Shown: positions 1 to 11,194 of the stretch, in pieces
Layout: every line of letters begins with the position of its first letter
Position numbering within the stretch: the stretch's first letter is position 1
Assembly (NCBI RefSeq): GCF_047948215.1
Contig: NC_134455.1
Span: 321,090,147 to 321,154,146, forward strand
Length of the DNA: 64,000 nucleotides
Direction: 5' to 3'
DNA from: Lycorma delicatula
Lineage: Eukaryota > Arthropoda > Insecta > Hemiptera > Fulgoridae
Notes under the pieces: generated by a model
What the model was told of the DNA's origin: nothing
The model's input: only the letters and a program-made list of their open reading frames with translations
Databases searched by the model: none
Position numbers and translations under genes: made by a program

Positions 1-38
1 TGAACAAGAAGATAGGGAAGAGAGTAGAGTATTTCAAA

Positions 39-717
39 ATGCATAGCTATAGAATCATTGTAATAAAGATAAAATCAAAACCTAAACTGACAACGATTGT
101 TAACGTATATATGCCTACAAGCGCCCATGATGATGATGAGGTAGAGTGTGTATACGAAGAAATTGATGAAGCAATTAAGCACGTAAAAGGAGATGAAAAT
201 TTAATAATAGTTGGAGATTGGAATGCAAGCATTGGAAAAGGCAAGGAAGGAAATATAGTGGGGGAAACGGGCTGGGAAAAGGAATGAAAGAGGGGACCGA
301 CTTATAGAGTTTTGCATGAAGTATAATTTAGTAATTGCCAACACCCAGTTTAAAAATCATAATAGAAGAATGTACACTTGGAAAAAGCCAGGCGATACTG
401 CAAGGTATCAGATAGATTATATCATGGTTAAGCAAAGATTTAGAAATCATCTCGTTGACTGCAAACCTTACCCTGGAGCAGATATTGATTGCTACAATAA
501 TTTATTGATAATGAAATGTAGATTGGGGTTTAAAAACCTGAAGAAAAGGTGTCAGATGAATCGGTGGAATTTAGTAAAGCTTGAGGAAGAGGAGGTAAAG
601 AAGATTTTTGAGGAGGACATCGCAAGAGGTCTGAGTAAAAAAGGTAAGGTAGAAAATGTAGAAGAAGAATGGGAGAATGTTAAAAGGAAATTCTTAAATC
701 AGCAGAAGCGAACTTAG
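39..717 (+). pseudogene. LINE copy 1: AP-type endonuclease remnant
   Basis: Two frames (39-287 and 316-717) cover the AP-like endonuclease that nicks target DNA for target-primed reverse transcription. Visible motifs are GDWNAS (residues about 60-65 of the first frame) and YTWKKPG followed by QIDYI in the second. The usual SDHN catalytic motif reads CYNN here, so the essential Asp-His pair is lost. A frameshift separates the two parts near 270-315 and the reading frame ends at 717. Copy 2 keeps the SDHN motif. Confidence 0.85.
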
Positions 718-764
718 GCGGAACAAAAAGAACTGGTAGAAAACCTTGGGTTTCAGACAATATA

Positions 765-2340
765 TTGCAGCTGATGGATGAACGTAGAAAATATAAGAAT
801 GCTAGTGATGAAGAAAGTAAAAGGAACTATCGGCAATTAAGAAATGCTATAAACAGGAAGTGCAAACTGGCGAAAGAAGAGTGGATTAAAGAAAAGTGTT
901 CAGAAGTAGAAAGAGAAATGAACATTGGTAAAATAGACGGAGCATACAGGAAAGTTAAGGAAAATGTTGGGGCATATAAATTAAAATCTAATAATGTGTT
1001 AAACAAAGATGGTACACCAATATATAATACGAAAGGTAAAGTCGATAGATGGGTGGAATATATTGAAGAGTTATACGGAGGAAATGAATTAGAAAATGGT
1101 GTTATAGAGGAAGAAGAGGAAGTTGAGGAGGATGAAATGGGAGAAACAATACTGAGATCTGAATTTAAGAGAGCATTAAAAGATTTAAATGGCAGAAAGG
1201 CTCCTGGAATAGACGGAATACCTGTAGAATTACTGCGCAGTGCAGGTGAGGAAGCGATTGATAGATTAAACAAACTGGTGTGTAATATTTATTAAAAAGG
1301 GGAATTTCCGTCACACTTCAAAAAAAGTGTTATAGTCATGATACCAAAGAAAGCAGGGGCAGATAAATGTGAAGAATACAGAACAATTGGTTTAACTAGT
1401 CATGCATCAAAAATCTTAACTAGAACTCTATACAGAAGAATTGAGAGGAGAGTGGAAGAAGTGTTAGAAGAAGACCAATTTGTTTTCAGGAAAAGTATAG
1501 GGACAACGGAAGCAATTTTAGGCCTCAGATTAATAGTAGAAGATTAATAGTAGTATTAAAGAAAAACAAACCAACATACTTGGCGTTTTAAGACCTAGAA
1601 AAAGCATTCGATAACGTAGACTGGAATAGAATGTTCAGCATTTAAAAAAATTAGGGTTCAAATACAGAGATAAAAGAACAATTGCTAACATTTACAGGAA
1701 CCAAACAGCAACAGTAATAATTGAAGAACATAAGAAAGAAGCTGTAATAAGAAAAGGAGTTCGACAAGGATGTTCTCTATCCCCGTTACTTTTTAATCTT
1801 TACATGAAACTAGCAGTTAATGAGCAGGAGCTATATAAAATGCCGAATAATACAGGCGAAATGAGCCATCAGTCAGAAATATAATTTGTTTACATCAAAA
1901 ATAAATTTAAATGTCAGGAAAAGATTTTTGAAAGTATATGTTTGGAGTGTCGCTTTATATGGAAGTGAAACTTGGACGATCGGAGTATCTGAGAAGAAAA
2001 GATTAGAAGCTTTTGAAATGCGGTGATATAGGAGAATGTTAAAAATCAGACGGGTGGATAAAGTGACAAATGAAGAGGTGTTGCGGCAATTACATGAAGA
2101 AAGAAGCATTTGGAAAAATATAGCTAAAGAAGAGACTTATAGGTCACATATTAAGGCAGCTTGAAATAGTCGCTTTAATATTGGAGGGACAGGTAGAAGG
2201 AAAAAATTGTGTAGGCAGGCCACGTTTGGAATATGTAAAACAAATTGTTAGGGATGTAGGATGTACGGGATATACTAAAATGAAACGACTAGCACTAGAT
2301 AGGGAATCTTGGAGAGCTGCATCAAACCAGTCAAATAACT
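765..2340 (+). pseudogene. LINE copy 1: reverse transcriptase remnant
   Basis: Frames 765-1295 and 1338-1547 plus downstream fragments encode the linker and reverse transcriptase. Visible are GRKAPGIDGIPVELL in the first frame, then a fingers region (SIGTTEAILGLR) and RKGVRQGCSLSPLLFNLYM near 1755-1805. The palm motif with FADD is missing because of the deletion near 1825. After it, the thumb and C-terminal region resume (VWSVALYGSETW-type motif near 1940-1980, and the C-terminal zinc-less tail near 2215-2340). There are at least three frame breaks. Confidence 0.85.
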
Positions 2341-2355
2341 GAAAACAAAAGAAAG

Positions 2356-3480
2356 AGACTTAGCAACTGCAACTACGTTTTCACTAGATGGATTCAGCAC
2401 CCATCTTTTCGAGAAATCATTTTTATCTTCTGTAAAATACTCCGACAACTGAAGTTTTAGCTCACGCAAATGCATCTTCATGCCATCCTAACTGTGGTGA
2501 ATAACACGGTCTTCTTCATCCAAAGTTTTCTCAATATAACTGGAAGTGAGTGGATACATATAAAAATTTTTGCTTTAAAGGCAAATAATCCAAACATTAA
2601 ACTTCTTAATGAAAGCGTGAAATTTATGTCTTTAATAAAATGTTTTTCGCGTCCTTGTAAACTCACATTCATGTCGTTTAAACACAAAAATACATCATCT
2701 AAGTAACGCAACAGCAACATACTCTGTGTATGCTCATTATTCAGTAAAAACAGAATTTGTTTATCCTGAAAAATATTATTAATTCATCTTGCAATTCCAG
2801 TAACCGGATTAACACTTTCTCTCGCGATAACCATCTTACTTCTACGGAAAAGAAGAGATTTTTTTCTTTTCACCCATTTCATCCTATTGTTTAGCAAATA
2901 TCCTATTCTTTAACGGTCGACTTTAAAAAGATTAACCATTTTTACAGCTTTCCAAAGAATTTGAGGATTTCCGGCATATTTTTTTTATGGCAGGAACATA
3001 TCTGTGAAGAAAGCAGTGCGTCCATTCCGCTCTTGGTGTAAGACAATCTTTTCATTTTTTCAGAAATCCTATTCTTTCCTGCATACTGCAATACATTTCG
3101 TTCAATCTATGTTATAGCTTTTATTAGCCTCTTAAAACCATCAAAAAGGCATTGTCCTATTGCATCACCAGGTATTGATTTGCAAAACAACATATTCTCT
3201 TCGATTGATTTGTCCCTATCGCATTCATATCTCATAAACCATAAGAACTGAGAAATGTTTGCTACATCTGCTGATTCATCAAATTGAAATCTAAAATATT
3301 CACTTCAACTCATATACTGAATATCTGATCGCAAACATCGGCAGTCATGTCATCAATTCGCCTTGATACTGTATAGTTAGAAAGCGAAAAAAAACAGTTA
3401 TACCGTTTGACCACACACTAAAAAATCGTTACCTCAATTATTGTTTTCCGTGAAACTACGCTTTTAAAACTTAAAGGCAC
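2356..3480 (-). pseudogene. hAT-type transposase remnant (ZBED5/GTF2IRD2-like)
   Basis: Broken pieces on the minus strand read like the ZBED5/FAM200/GTF2IRD2 group of hAT transposases. Reading from high to low coordinates, one sees a stretch near 3350 similar to the SRRIDDM motif, then FQFDESADVANISQF and LLFCKSIPGDA-like text around 3150-3300, then YLDDVFLCLNDMNVSLQG near 2650-2720, and MHLRELKLQLSEYF near 2440-2480. Many frameshifts and stops separate them. The low-coordinate end stops abruptly where LINE copy 1 ends, so the LINE either inserted into it or joined it later. No terminal inverted repeats were recognised. Confidence 0.75.
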
Positions 3481-4758
3481 CAGACGCACTCTTCACAAAC
3501 TGACATTCTGTAAATTCCTTACGCCTCTTTTATACCGATGAAAGCGCAATGTGATTAAACGTATCATATGCACGTTCGAAGATGAAGTTCTCACAGGATT
3601 TATTATGCAAGCACACCAAATTATATGGGACACGTACATATCAAGTTGGAACCTGTAATTTGCTCATGTTTGTGCACTTGATACATACATGTTCATACCC
3701 GTCGTTATCAACCCAGCTAAATAATTTTAACAAGGTTTCATTGGGTTGGGGTCGCAAAATATTCATTATATATTTTTTTACGTTTTGGGGATCGTGGAGC
3801 TGAAAAGGTTGAGAATTACTGCTCTAGTTTAAAGTATGAGACGATCTGTACATCGATTGGATGTTTGCCGCGTGACGTAAGGTCACATTGAACACTTTTA
3901 GAGAAAAATTGTAAAAGTTATTCATTTATTTCATTTGTGATTATTTCTGTAAGTCAATATTAAGAGACATTAAACAGTTTTAAAAACCCGTCATTTTTTT
4001 GTAAATTCTGTATAATGTGCCGACCAAATAAAATTAGTTTTTTTTTTGACTGATAAAAATGATGTAAAATGTTGTAAAAATTAAATGTTTATGCATTTCA
4101 TAAACATTCAGGATGTCTACCTATAAACTTTCATTGTCACGAGTTGATAGTGAGAATATTATGTTTTTATTAAAATAGTTTTTATTGATAATTATTTTAT
4201 AAGTTTTTATTTAGTGAGAATATTAAGTTTTTTATTATGTTTTAAAAAACATAATATTATGTTAAAATTATTATTTTAACAAATAATAAGTCTATAATTA
4301 TTATTTAAAAACACAAATATTAGGTTTTATTATGTTTTTTTTATTAAGTTTTAAGTTTTTATAATGCTGTTACCCGCAATAAGACATAATTCTTACTTGC
4401 TAGCTTCCATGCATTAGTGTGTAACGTTTACAGCTCATTTACGTGATTTTGATTATACTGATTTTTATGAAGACAAGATTTGCGATTGTTTTTCCTAACA
4501 ATCTTGCATGTTTCACTGAGTAACACTACTTGATAAAACGTTAAAAGCAAAATTTATGAATCCTCTGTAGTCGAGCCCAGTGAATGTAAAACAAAACCAG
4601 AAATCATAACGTATGTGTCTTTCTCTTCTTTCATAGTAACTAATTTATTTACAATACTATTAATATGGATCTTTTCACATTTAGTAAAAAATATGTTATA
4701 ATTTTATATCACAGTTATTTTGAATATTACTTGCTAATGATTTGTTTTTCATTTGCAG
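3481..4758. other. AT-rich stretch upstream of the first visible serpin exon, nothing recognised
   Basis: AT-rich, with low-complexity TTTTTATT runs near 4140-4370. I looked here for the missing first serpin coding exon (start codon, signal peptide, helix A) and did not find one. It is probably intron sequence of that gene. A polypyrimidine tract and CAG acceptor end it at 4758. Confidence 0.5.
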
Positions 4759-4941
4759 GCAGTTAGTAGTTCAAAGAATGAAAATGTATTAATCAGCCCT
4801 TTGAGTTTGCATTATGCTCTTAGTGCCTTGTTTCTAGGAAGCTTTGGACAAACACGTACAGAACTTAGAAAAATATTACACCTTCCAAATAATGAAAATG
4901 TAATTAAAGCGGCATTCAAAGAATTTACTGGTTTATTAAAG
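4759..4941 (+). CDS. serpin, first visible exon (helix B to helix D region)
   Basis: An exon of 61 codons flanked by TTTGCAG acceptor and AAG|GTAAAG donor, phase 0 at both ends. It encodes the serpin shutter region: ENVLISPLSLHYALSALFLG matches the conserved N-V-x-x-S-P-x-S-I helix-B signature, followed by a G-x-T-x-x-x-L helix C/D segment (GQTRTELRKILHLP). Serpins are suicide inhibitors of serine or cysteine proteases and most insect members are secreted. Helix A and any signal peptide are missing, so at least one earlier exon must lie upstream, in the unrecognised 2.3-4.7 kb stretch or outside the window. The next exon is 5.5 kb away. Confidence 0.9.
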
Positions 4942-6120
4942 GTAAAGTATCCATGGTCAGTTTTTTATTTATTATATGGAGTATTTAGAAAATCACTGAG
5001 CGCTGTGTTTAAGTACCTAAGATTTACGGGAGATTATTTATCTAAGCATAAAGTATAGTGTTTTTTTTTTCTTTTTTCTTGATACTTTAATTTAATAAAA
5101 ATTGTTGTGGTAATTAGATTCAAATTTAGTTTTTTAAAACTAAGTTCTTTTTTCAAATAATTCAATATTCTTAAATGTCTATTATAAAATTTTGAAAATT
5201 CTACAGTACAAAACTGTTATTACTTCTTGTTAGTTTATATCTGGTCAATAATTTTTAATTTTATAATTTTGATAAGTTGACTACAAAGCATGTTGATGTA
5301 CAAATTTTTAGGTTGCATTCAAGTCTACACATTCTTAAGATATTCATATATGTGTACATTAATAAAATTTCGAGACCATTGATGTAAATATGAATTATTT
5401 ACTTCTCATTCTGATAGCAATATAGTGTTATTATATCAGTAATATCATACATAAAAAAAAAATCCCTTTCGGCACGCCGGAAGGCGAAGGTATCAGATTT
5501 CACCGGTGTTAAGTATCTTAGGTAGGGAATAAAAACGATTTCCACCTTAAAGTTAAGAAAAACTTCATATTTACTCAATACGACAATGGATGCATGTGAA
5601 AAAAATTTCTCATGATTAGAATACGACAAGTCCAATCTTCTTGCAATTCCAGCAATATTTTCCTCATCCTTTGCCGTAAGGTTAGTCATATCAAAAATTG
5701 TTTCAGACAAAAGTTTCAGGTAATGTTTAGAGAACTAACGAACACTTTAAACCGATTCGATACTGTATTTATTAAGGAAGGTACGATATTTTTTGTCTTT
5801 GAAATCCCATTTTTTCCACTCCCTGGGCCAATAGTTGGTGATACATAAAATCTTTAATTAATAAGTTTTTAAGCCCTTACCCAAATAGTATGAACTTTAA
5901 ACGAATTCGATATTTTACTTACTAAGAAAGTTATGGAGATATTTGTTTTTTCGAAAAAGCCCCCCCATTTCCACGCCATGTTCCGATTTTTCCCATTGAC
6001 GAACTCGAATGAGATTTTGGGTCGTTAAATCTTATGTATCAATTAGAAAGTGATTGGCGCAAAATTACAGCAGTTATCGTATCCACAAAAAAGTGAAATA
6101 TATATATTGTCGCCGAATGG
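4942..6120. other. Serpin intron with diverged repeat sequence
   Basis: Intronic. The part from about 5720 to 6110 looks like an interspersed repeat. Two related segments (about 5735-5830 and 5885-5990) share a 'CTTTAAACGAATTCGATA' core followed by an AAGG/AAAG-TATGGAGATATTT block and a run of C's. A minus-strand open frame at 5399-5710 shows no domain I can name with confidence. No host gene seen. Confidence 0.4.
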
Positions 6121-6155
6121 CTTCGATGGCACGTAGTACTTAATAACCTTGTAGT

Positions 6156-6660
6156 AGCCTTGAGAAGGGCTGTTATTATTATTGTCTATTGGTTTTGACG
6201 GCTCTTGTAATTAAAATCCCTTGTGGTAACCCTGAAAAAGGCCGTTTTTTCGTTAGCTCTGAGAAGAGCTGTTGGGTCCGAAGCTCCGGTGAAATCGGAA
6301 CCGGAGTTGGTCTTCGGCAAAGTCGACTTGGATGCAGTCGGGGTGTTGCGGCTCGTCCGTTGAAATCAGACCGGGCCTCCCCTCAGCGACAGTTGGGTCC
6401 CTGCTACAGCGTGGCGGTGGTGGCCCCCAGAGCCCCGCATTATCGGGTCGGCGTCGGTCGTCTTTCGCCGGCGCGGCCGAGGTGGTTCTCCCCGAACGAT
6501 CCCACGCTCAACCGGCTTCTGCTGCTGAGTCCGTCGGCCAGCGATTAAAGCTCGCCGAATTAGAGTGGATAGGTAGCGTCCACGTCCAGCGGCTCCCTCG
6601 GCGGGCCGGCCAGACCTGCTGCTCCGGCGGGGATGTTGGCATCCGCCAGGAGACTTCTGT
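6156..6660 (-). other. GC-rich patch with three histone-mRNA-3'-end-like hairpins
   Basis: An island far richer in G+C than its surroundings. Three 16-base hairpins with 6-bp stem and 4-base loop occur on the minus strand at 6255-6270 (AGCTCTTCTCAGAGCT), 6228-6243 (GGCCTTTTTCAGGGTT) and 6156-6171 (AGCCCTTCTCAAGGCT, with one mismatch). The geometry and loops (TCTC, TTTC, TCTC) fit the replication-dependent histone mRNA 3' stem-loop. The middle one also has A-rich 5' and ACCACA 3' flanks like the canonical element. I could not find convincing histone coding sequence upstream of them at 6290-6660, so the origin is uncertain. Confidence 0.4.
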
Positions 6661-6924
6661 CTTCTTCTTCTTCTTCTCTAGGTGGTGGTCGACGATGAAT
6701 TAAAAATTCACTCTTGTGCACGTTCTTTTATTGGACCCTGAGAGTGGTGGAGCCGCAGCACCGCTATGATGGGGCCGCAGCACCGCTATGGTGGGAGAAC
6801 TGCGCGGTCATCTGCGCGACGGGGGTGTCGCGTACCAGCGTATACATATGCTGTGCTCTTGCTGACATCTGAGCTGCTACCGTTGTCGTCCGTCGATATT
6901 AAGTCAGGCATACATGTGGTAACA

Positions 6925-6956
<32 letters not shown>

Positions 6957-7060
6957 AACTTTTGAACTGACGGTGGTTTTGGGATCTGAAGGATGTGAAA
7001 CGCGAAGATATGTCGAAACTTTCCGGAAGTTGAATGATGGTACCCATTACAGTAGGTAGT
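6661..7060. repeat. Unclassified interspersed repeat with (TTC), short duplication and (AT) tract
   Basis: Contains a short TTC run (6657-6677), an 18-base near-direct duplication (GCCGCAGCACCGCTATG twice, 6753-6791) and an (AT)n tract at 6924-6956. Composition contrasts with the AT-rich intron. It resembles transposon-derived UTR or LTR sequence, but I cannot assign a family. Confidence 0.35.
6924..6956. repeat. (AT)n microsatellite
   Basis: Uninterrupted alternating A/T after a short AACAATATATA lead-in. Confidence 0.9.
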
Positions 7061-7769
7061 TTTTTTATGAAATCTACCTAAAATAAGGAGGCCACATAAA
7101 AGTTAGAAGACTTGATTAGAAATACTATAGCGTTCCTTGATAAAAGCAGTAAGTATTATAGTAGCTACAGTTCAGTATACTCTGCAGTCTGCTAGTAAAC
7201 TTTATAAGTGTCTGCCCACCTTAGTGTATTATTCCATTGGATCTGAAATTCCAATGGACAACCGGGATATATTCTGTAGCCTTCGCATGAAATGGTTAAA
7301 ACTCATAAAATGAATTCGCTTTCTCAAACATGCTTAGGCTCCTATCTTTATTTAAATTAACAATTTTGTTTACTACAAAATATCTAACTTTGTAATATTC
7401 AGTGTTTTTATAGTTGGTTCACCATCGTACACGAATCACATCTTATCCATTGCAACCAAGGCAATTTATTCAGATAAATCGGTAGGAAGTTCTTGTGATG
7501 AAAGGAAACATGGAGAGATCAGTGAATCGCCCGTAATAAAAACCTAAGTATTTGATGAAAATGATTGGACGAGGAATTGTTTGTGCTCAAGGATGGTTAT
7601 TGTGAAACCTGATCTTTTCATTTTTGTTGAATCCAGCTTCATGAGTGAAGGTTTTTGCGGTAAGATTTTGCGGCTTATGTGTCAATATTTAGTGAAAGTA
7701 CCTCAAAAAATTCTCGTTTCAGCAGATGGTAATCTCATTAATCGCTTCAACTCGTAATACGTGATACGG

Positions 7770-8675
7770 ATACATCAGTTGGATGCGGTGCAGGAGAAAG
7801 CAATATGTGTACTATGGTTTCATGAAAACAGATCTGTTATTACTACTCGTAGACGTCTCGTTTAGAGTATTACCGTGATCTTCCTAAGAAAGACTATATT
7901 AAACGTTGATATCAGCAGCTTAAGAAAGTGTAGTACACAAAAAAGGTGCTGACAGACTTTCCGTCTTCGAGGAAGTTGTGGATCGAGTAGAGAACATTTT
8001 CAGAAAGGCCGGGGTAAATCTACTCGTTATGCGAGTTTAGAACTGAGAATACCGCAATCGACAATCGTGAAGGTTCTACACAAACGCCTAAAACTTCCGC
8101 ATACAAAATACAGTTGGTGCATGTAGTTGAAGGAGATGGATGATAAACCACACTGTGGATACTCTTGATAAAGTAGACGAAATAATGCATTTCTAGAAAA
8201 AGTAATCTTCTCTGACGAAGCTACCTTCCGTATGTCTGGTCACGTTAACCGTCATAACTGTCGAAATTTTGGTAGCGAAAACCCCATACCGTTCAACAAA
8301 GGCAACGTGATAGCCTGAAAATTAACATTCGGTGTGTATTGACTGCTTATGTAGTTATCGAACCATTCTTCGCCGATCCAACAGTTACTAGTACGTATTA
8401 TCTAAACATGTTACAGGAGTATGCAAAACAAATTTTACATCGACGACCCAACGTTTACTTCCAAGAAGGCGCATCACCACACTGGAGTTTACATGTTAGG
8501 GAGTATCTACATGAACAGTTTCCTCAAGTTGTATTGACCGTGTTGGACCAATCCCCTGGCCACCAATCCCCAGACGTTACGCCACTCGTTTTCTTTCCTT
8601 GGGGGTTTATCAAAGACAGAGTGTACGCAACGAAGGTTTTCATCATCAATGAACAAGAAAAATCGAAGATGTAAT
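7770..8675 (+). pseudogene. Mariner-like (DUF4817/DDE_3 type) transposase remnant
   Basis: Decayed transposase of the DUF4817-HTH plus DDE type common in arthropods. The N-terminal helix-turn-helix is seen from about 7770 (VQEKAICVLWFHENRSV), followed near 8040-8100 by the LRIPQSTIVKVLHKRLKL helix that precedes the catalytic core. The first catalytic Asp is in VIFSDEATFR near 8205-8230. A 111-codon open piece at 8339-8674 carries QEYAKQILHRRPNVYFQEGASPHW, where the second Asp of the usual F-Q-Q-D-G-A-P-P-H is replaced by Glu (QEGASPH), and SPDVTPLVFFPWGFIKDRVYATK, where the third acidic residue is the Asp of SPD. Stops and frameshifts between pieces show it is dead. It lies in a serpin intron. 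Confidence 0.85.
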
Positions 8676-8839
8676 TAATGTAATAACTCCAGATATTTTT
8701 TGTAATGTGTGGCTTGAAATTGAATATCTTCGATATTTTACCCACCACAAAAGGTGCTCATGTGGAACTTGTTTGAAGTTAATAAGTGATGTAAACAAAA
8801 CTGTTTGAAATGCCCTATTCAACGATAAAATGTGCATGC

Positions 8840-9228
8840 AAGTAGTACATTGCTTTTTTTATTTTCTTATTAACACCAAGTGCTCTGCATAATTTACATT
8901 CATCCACTAGTTCCCTACAATTTCCGCCTAATCTTAGCATCTAGTAATTCGTTCCAAACGTGAGGATAGTGCGGTAACTAATTCTATATAACAAAGATAA
9001 AGTCAACTGTTTTTCAAGACTTTTCCCTTGATAGTGCTATTGCTGTTTTCAGTCACAATGTTGTTTTTAGCATCATCTTTCTCTTCAAAAACAAATAACA
9101 GTTTCTTCATGTTTTTTTCTTATTTCTTTTTTCCTCATAAACAAAAAACTAGTTTGAAACCTTCTCAGCTATTGAAAGTGTATTCAGTCATAATCAAGTA
9201 GAGAATGAATTTTATTGATACGTTGTAA

Positions 9229-9273
<45 letters not shown>

Positions 9274-10406
9274 CTTCCCCTTATCTCTTTAAACCGTACA
9301 ATTATAATAAAGTTAACTGTAATTGGTAAGTTTGTTAATACTTAATATTACTTAAAATTATTTTAGAGAATAGCTAGAATATTTTCTGCTTACATGTATA
9401 CAATAGTTTTTCCAATTTATTATATAAACAGGGAAAAATAACCTAACATCCTAATTAATCCAAAAAACCAACCAGATAGATAAAAAAATAACTAGAAAAT
9501 TAACCTAAAAAATCTAACTTACCTTATATTATTTCCCAAGTAGCAAGCTACAGTTTTTTAAGAGTAGCAAGCTAAGATTTTTTACAAGTAAAATCTTTTA
9601 AAAATTAAATTACGTTATCAAAACGTGTAATTACTATAATGTCAGTTCAACTATTATATTTTTTCTTTTAATATTTGAGCATTCCTCAGTTTTATGTGAT
9701 TTAGTATAATTATTACTTTTATTAATACAAATATTAACATAACTGATAAAAATTATACTCCACCCGAAGCATGAATAAACTGTACAGATTAACAATTTTA
9801 TCTAAGTGTCATGATTGATCTTTAAATTATTTTTATTAGTATTTTATTATTATTCGTATTATAACTACTGTTATTATTACGATTATTTGAAAACAAACTA
9901 TTGTAAATCTATAAAATTTTATAAATCTTTTTTTAATAAAAATATAACATTTTAAAAATAATTCAACATTTAATCAGAATTTCATCATTTCAATGGATAT
10001 TTGAAATATTTCTATTTCTACTTTTATGACTTTCAGACTAGCAAAGCATCCATTAATCTTTCATTGAAGTTGTTAGTGGGTTAGAGCGGAACCTAAAAAA
10101 CAGCATATTTTTATGATCTCTAATTTGCAGTAATGAATTCGGTTCAAAATAACAATCTGAAAATATAACACAAATAAATTTTGAGTAAACAAACTTACAT
10201 TTTTCTAACATAATTCCATAATAAATCTGCCTATAAACTTTGATTCCTTCATTTTTGTTATATTTAGCTGCTTAATTAAATCTACTATTAGCACAGGAAA
10301 TGGGTGAAAGAATCTTCTATTAAATTGTTTTTTCTATATAAAAATTGTATCTTGTTTGTAAAAGACTTTAACAATTAATTACTCTCCTAATTTTTTTTTG
10401 TTTTAG
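8840..10406. other. Serpin intron, AT-rich, no gene recognised
   Basis: Intronic AT-rich sequence with a (CT)n microsatellite at 9232-9268. Nothing else recognisable on either strand. Ends in a long T-rich polypyrimidine tract and TTTTAG acceptor at 10406. Confidence 0.6.
9232..9268. repeat. (CT)n microsatellite
   Basis: About 18 uninterrupted CT dinucleotides in AT-rich intron sequence. Confidence 0.95.
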
Positions 10407-10614
10407 GTTAATAAAAATGTAAAAATAGGAACAACATTTTTTCTTGATGAAGAATTTCCAATTGTAGACAGTTTTCAGAATGATTTGAGAAGTAATTTTG
10501 ATGCTAGTGTTGAAACTCTTGACTTTAAAAATAGATCAGAAGATTCTCGACTGATGATCAATAACTTTGTGAAAAATAAAACCAACAATTTAATACACGA
10601 CTTATTTGGAAAAG
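10407..10614 (+). CDS. serpin exon 2 of those visible (strand 2A to helix F)
   Basis: 208 bp, entering in phase 0 after TTTTAG and leaving in phase 1 at AAAG|GTAAAT. It encodes the region after helix D: TTFFLDEEFPIVDSFQ corresponds to the serpin A-x-F-x-x-x-x-x-x-L-x-x-x-F strand 2A/helix E segment, and INNFVKNKTNNLIHDLF matches the helix F consensus I-N-x-W-V-x-x-x-T-x-x-x-I-x-D-L, with Phe instead of the usual Trp. It is followed by a 7.2-kb intron carrying an RTE-like LINE and an RT remnant. Confidence 0.93.
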
Positions 10615-10854
10615 GTAAATTATGATTTATTTTCATCATATTACAATTTGATTTTAAATTCTGACAAAAGTATTGACTGCATAATAGTTTTTGTTTCACA
10701 ACTTTACCACCTAAAGTTACGTTATCATAAAATGTGGTAAAATGTGTGAAAATAAATTTTCACTTAAAAGTAAAATGATCTCTTTACTTTTAAGTTATAA
10801 AAATAATAAGATTATAAGGCTGTTTCTAAATAAATTAAATTCTTTTAAAACTTA

Positions 10855-10888
10855 TTCTTCTTCTTCTTCTTCTTCTTCTTCTTCTTCC
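10855..10888. repeat. (TTC)n tract: 3' tail of the minus-strand LINE
   Basis: On the minus strand this is a (GAA)n microsatellite tail directly after the LINE 3' end, inside the target site duplication. Some RTE-type LINEs end in such simple repeats rather than poly-A. Confidence 0.85.
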
Positions 10889-11194
10889 ATCACACTGTAG
10901 GCGATTCACCTGTTCCGGTTTAAAAGGGTTTCTTGGCTGTCCCACACTTCTTTTGTCCTTCAGTAAATAGTATATTATTTCCTTGGGAACCTTTTATCTA
11001 CCATCCTATTAACATGATCCTTCCACCTCTCCCTATTCTCTACTATTGTGTATTGTGTAGCACAAGGATAGAACATTTAACTCTCTTCTGATATCCTCAT
11101 TCCTAAAACAATCTTGTCTAGTGCACCCCTTTACCAAACACAGGTATCTCATTTCGGCTGCCTGAATTTTACTGAGCTGTCTCTTTGATAAGAC

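Larger units (their letters stand above)
1..2350 (+). mobile_element. RTE-like non-LTR retrotransposon, copy 1 (degenerate)
   Basis: Endonuclease/reverse-transcriptase LINE of the type often annotated as 'craniofacial development protein 2-like' in insects. The 5' end lies outside the window; the 3' end is at about 2350, where the C-terminal GRPRLEYVKQ-type motif and a short A-rich tail are followed by hAT sequence. It is closely related to the copy at 23944-26534 over its whole length. Frameshifts near 270-315, 715-765 and 1295-1338, stop codons, and an internal deletion of about 300 bp near 1822-1826 make it non-functional. The deleted part corresponds to copy-2 positions about 25692-25992 and includes the FADD catalytic motif. 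RTE clade is assigned from the overall EN-RT layout and lack of RNase H; the clade name is less certain than the LINE call. Confidence 0.9.

Noticed and set aside
827..1273. 148-codon minus-strand Ser-rich frame
   Set aside because: Mirror image of the plus-strand RT/linker coding sequence of LINE copy 1.
5399..5710. Minus-strand 103-codon frame with a YSNHEKFF segment similar to the Harbinger remnant at 22.6-23.0 kb
   Set aside because: The match covers only a few residues and the following catalytic text is absent, so a second Harbinger fragment is not supported.
6189..6703. Two overlapping GC-rich plus-strand open frames (119 and 123 codons)
   Set aside because: The frames are open because of base composition. 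The translations are Pro/Arg/Ser-rich without any known domain, and the region carries hairpins better explained by minus-strand UTR-like sequence.
8339..8674. 111-codon frame as a stand-alone gene
   Set aside because: It is the C-terminal piece of the mariner-like transposase, with upstream fragments of the same protein in other frames.
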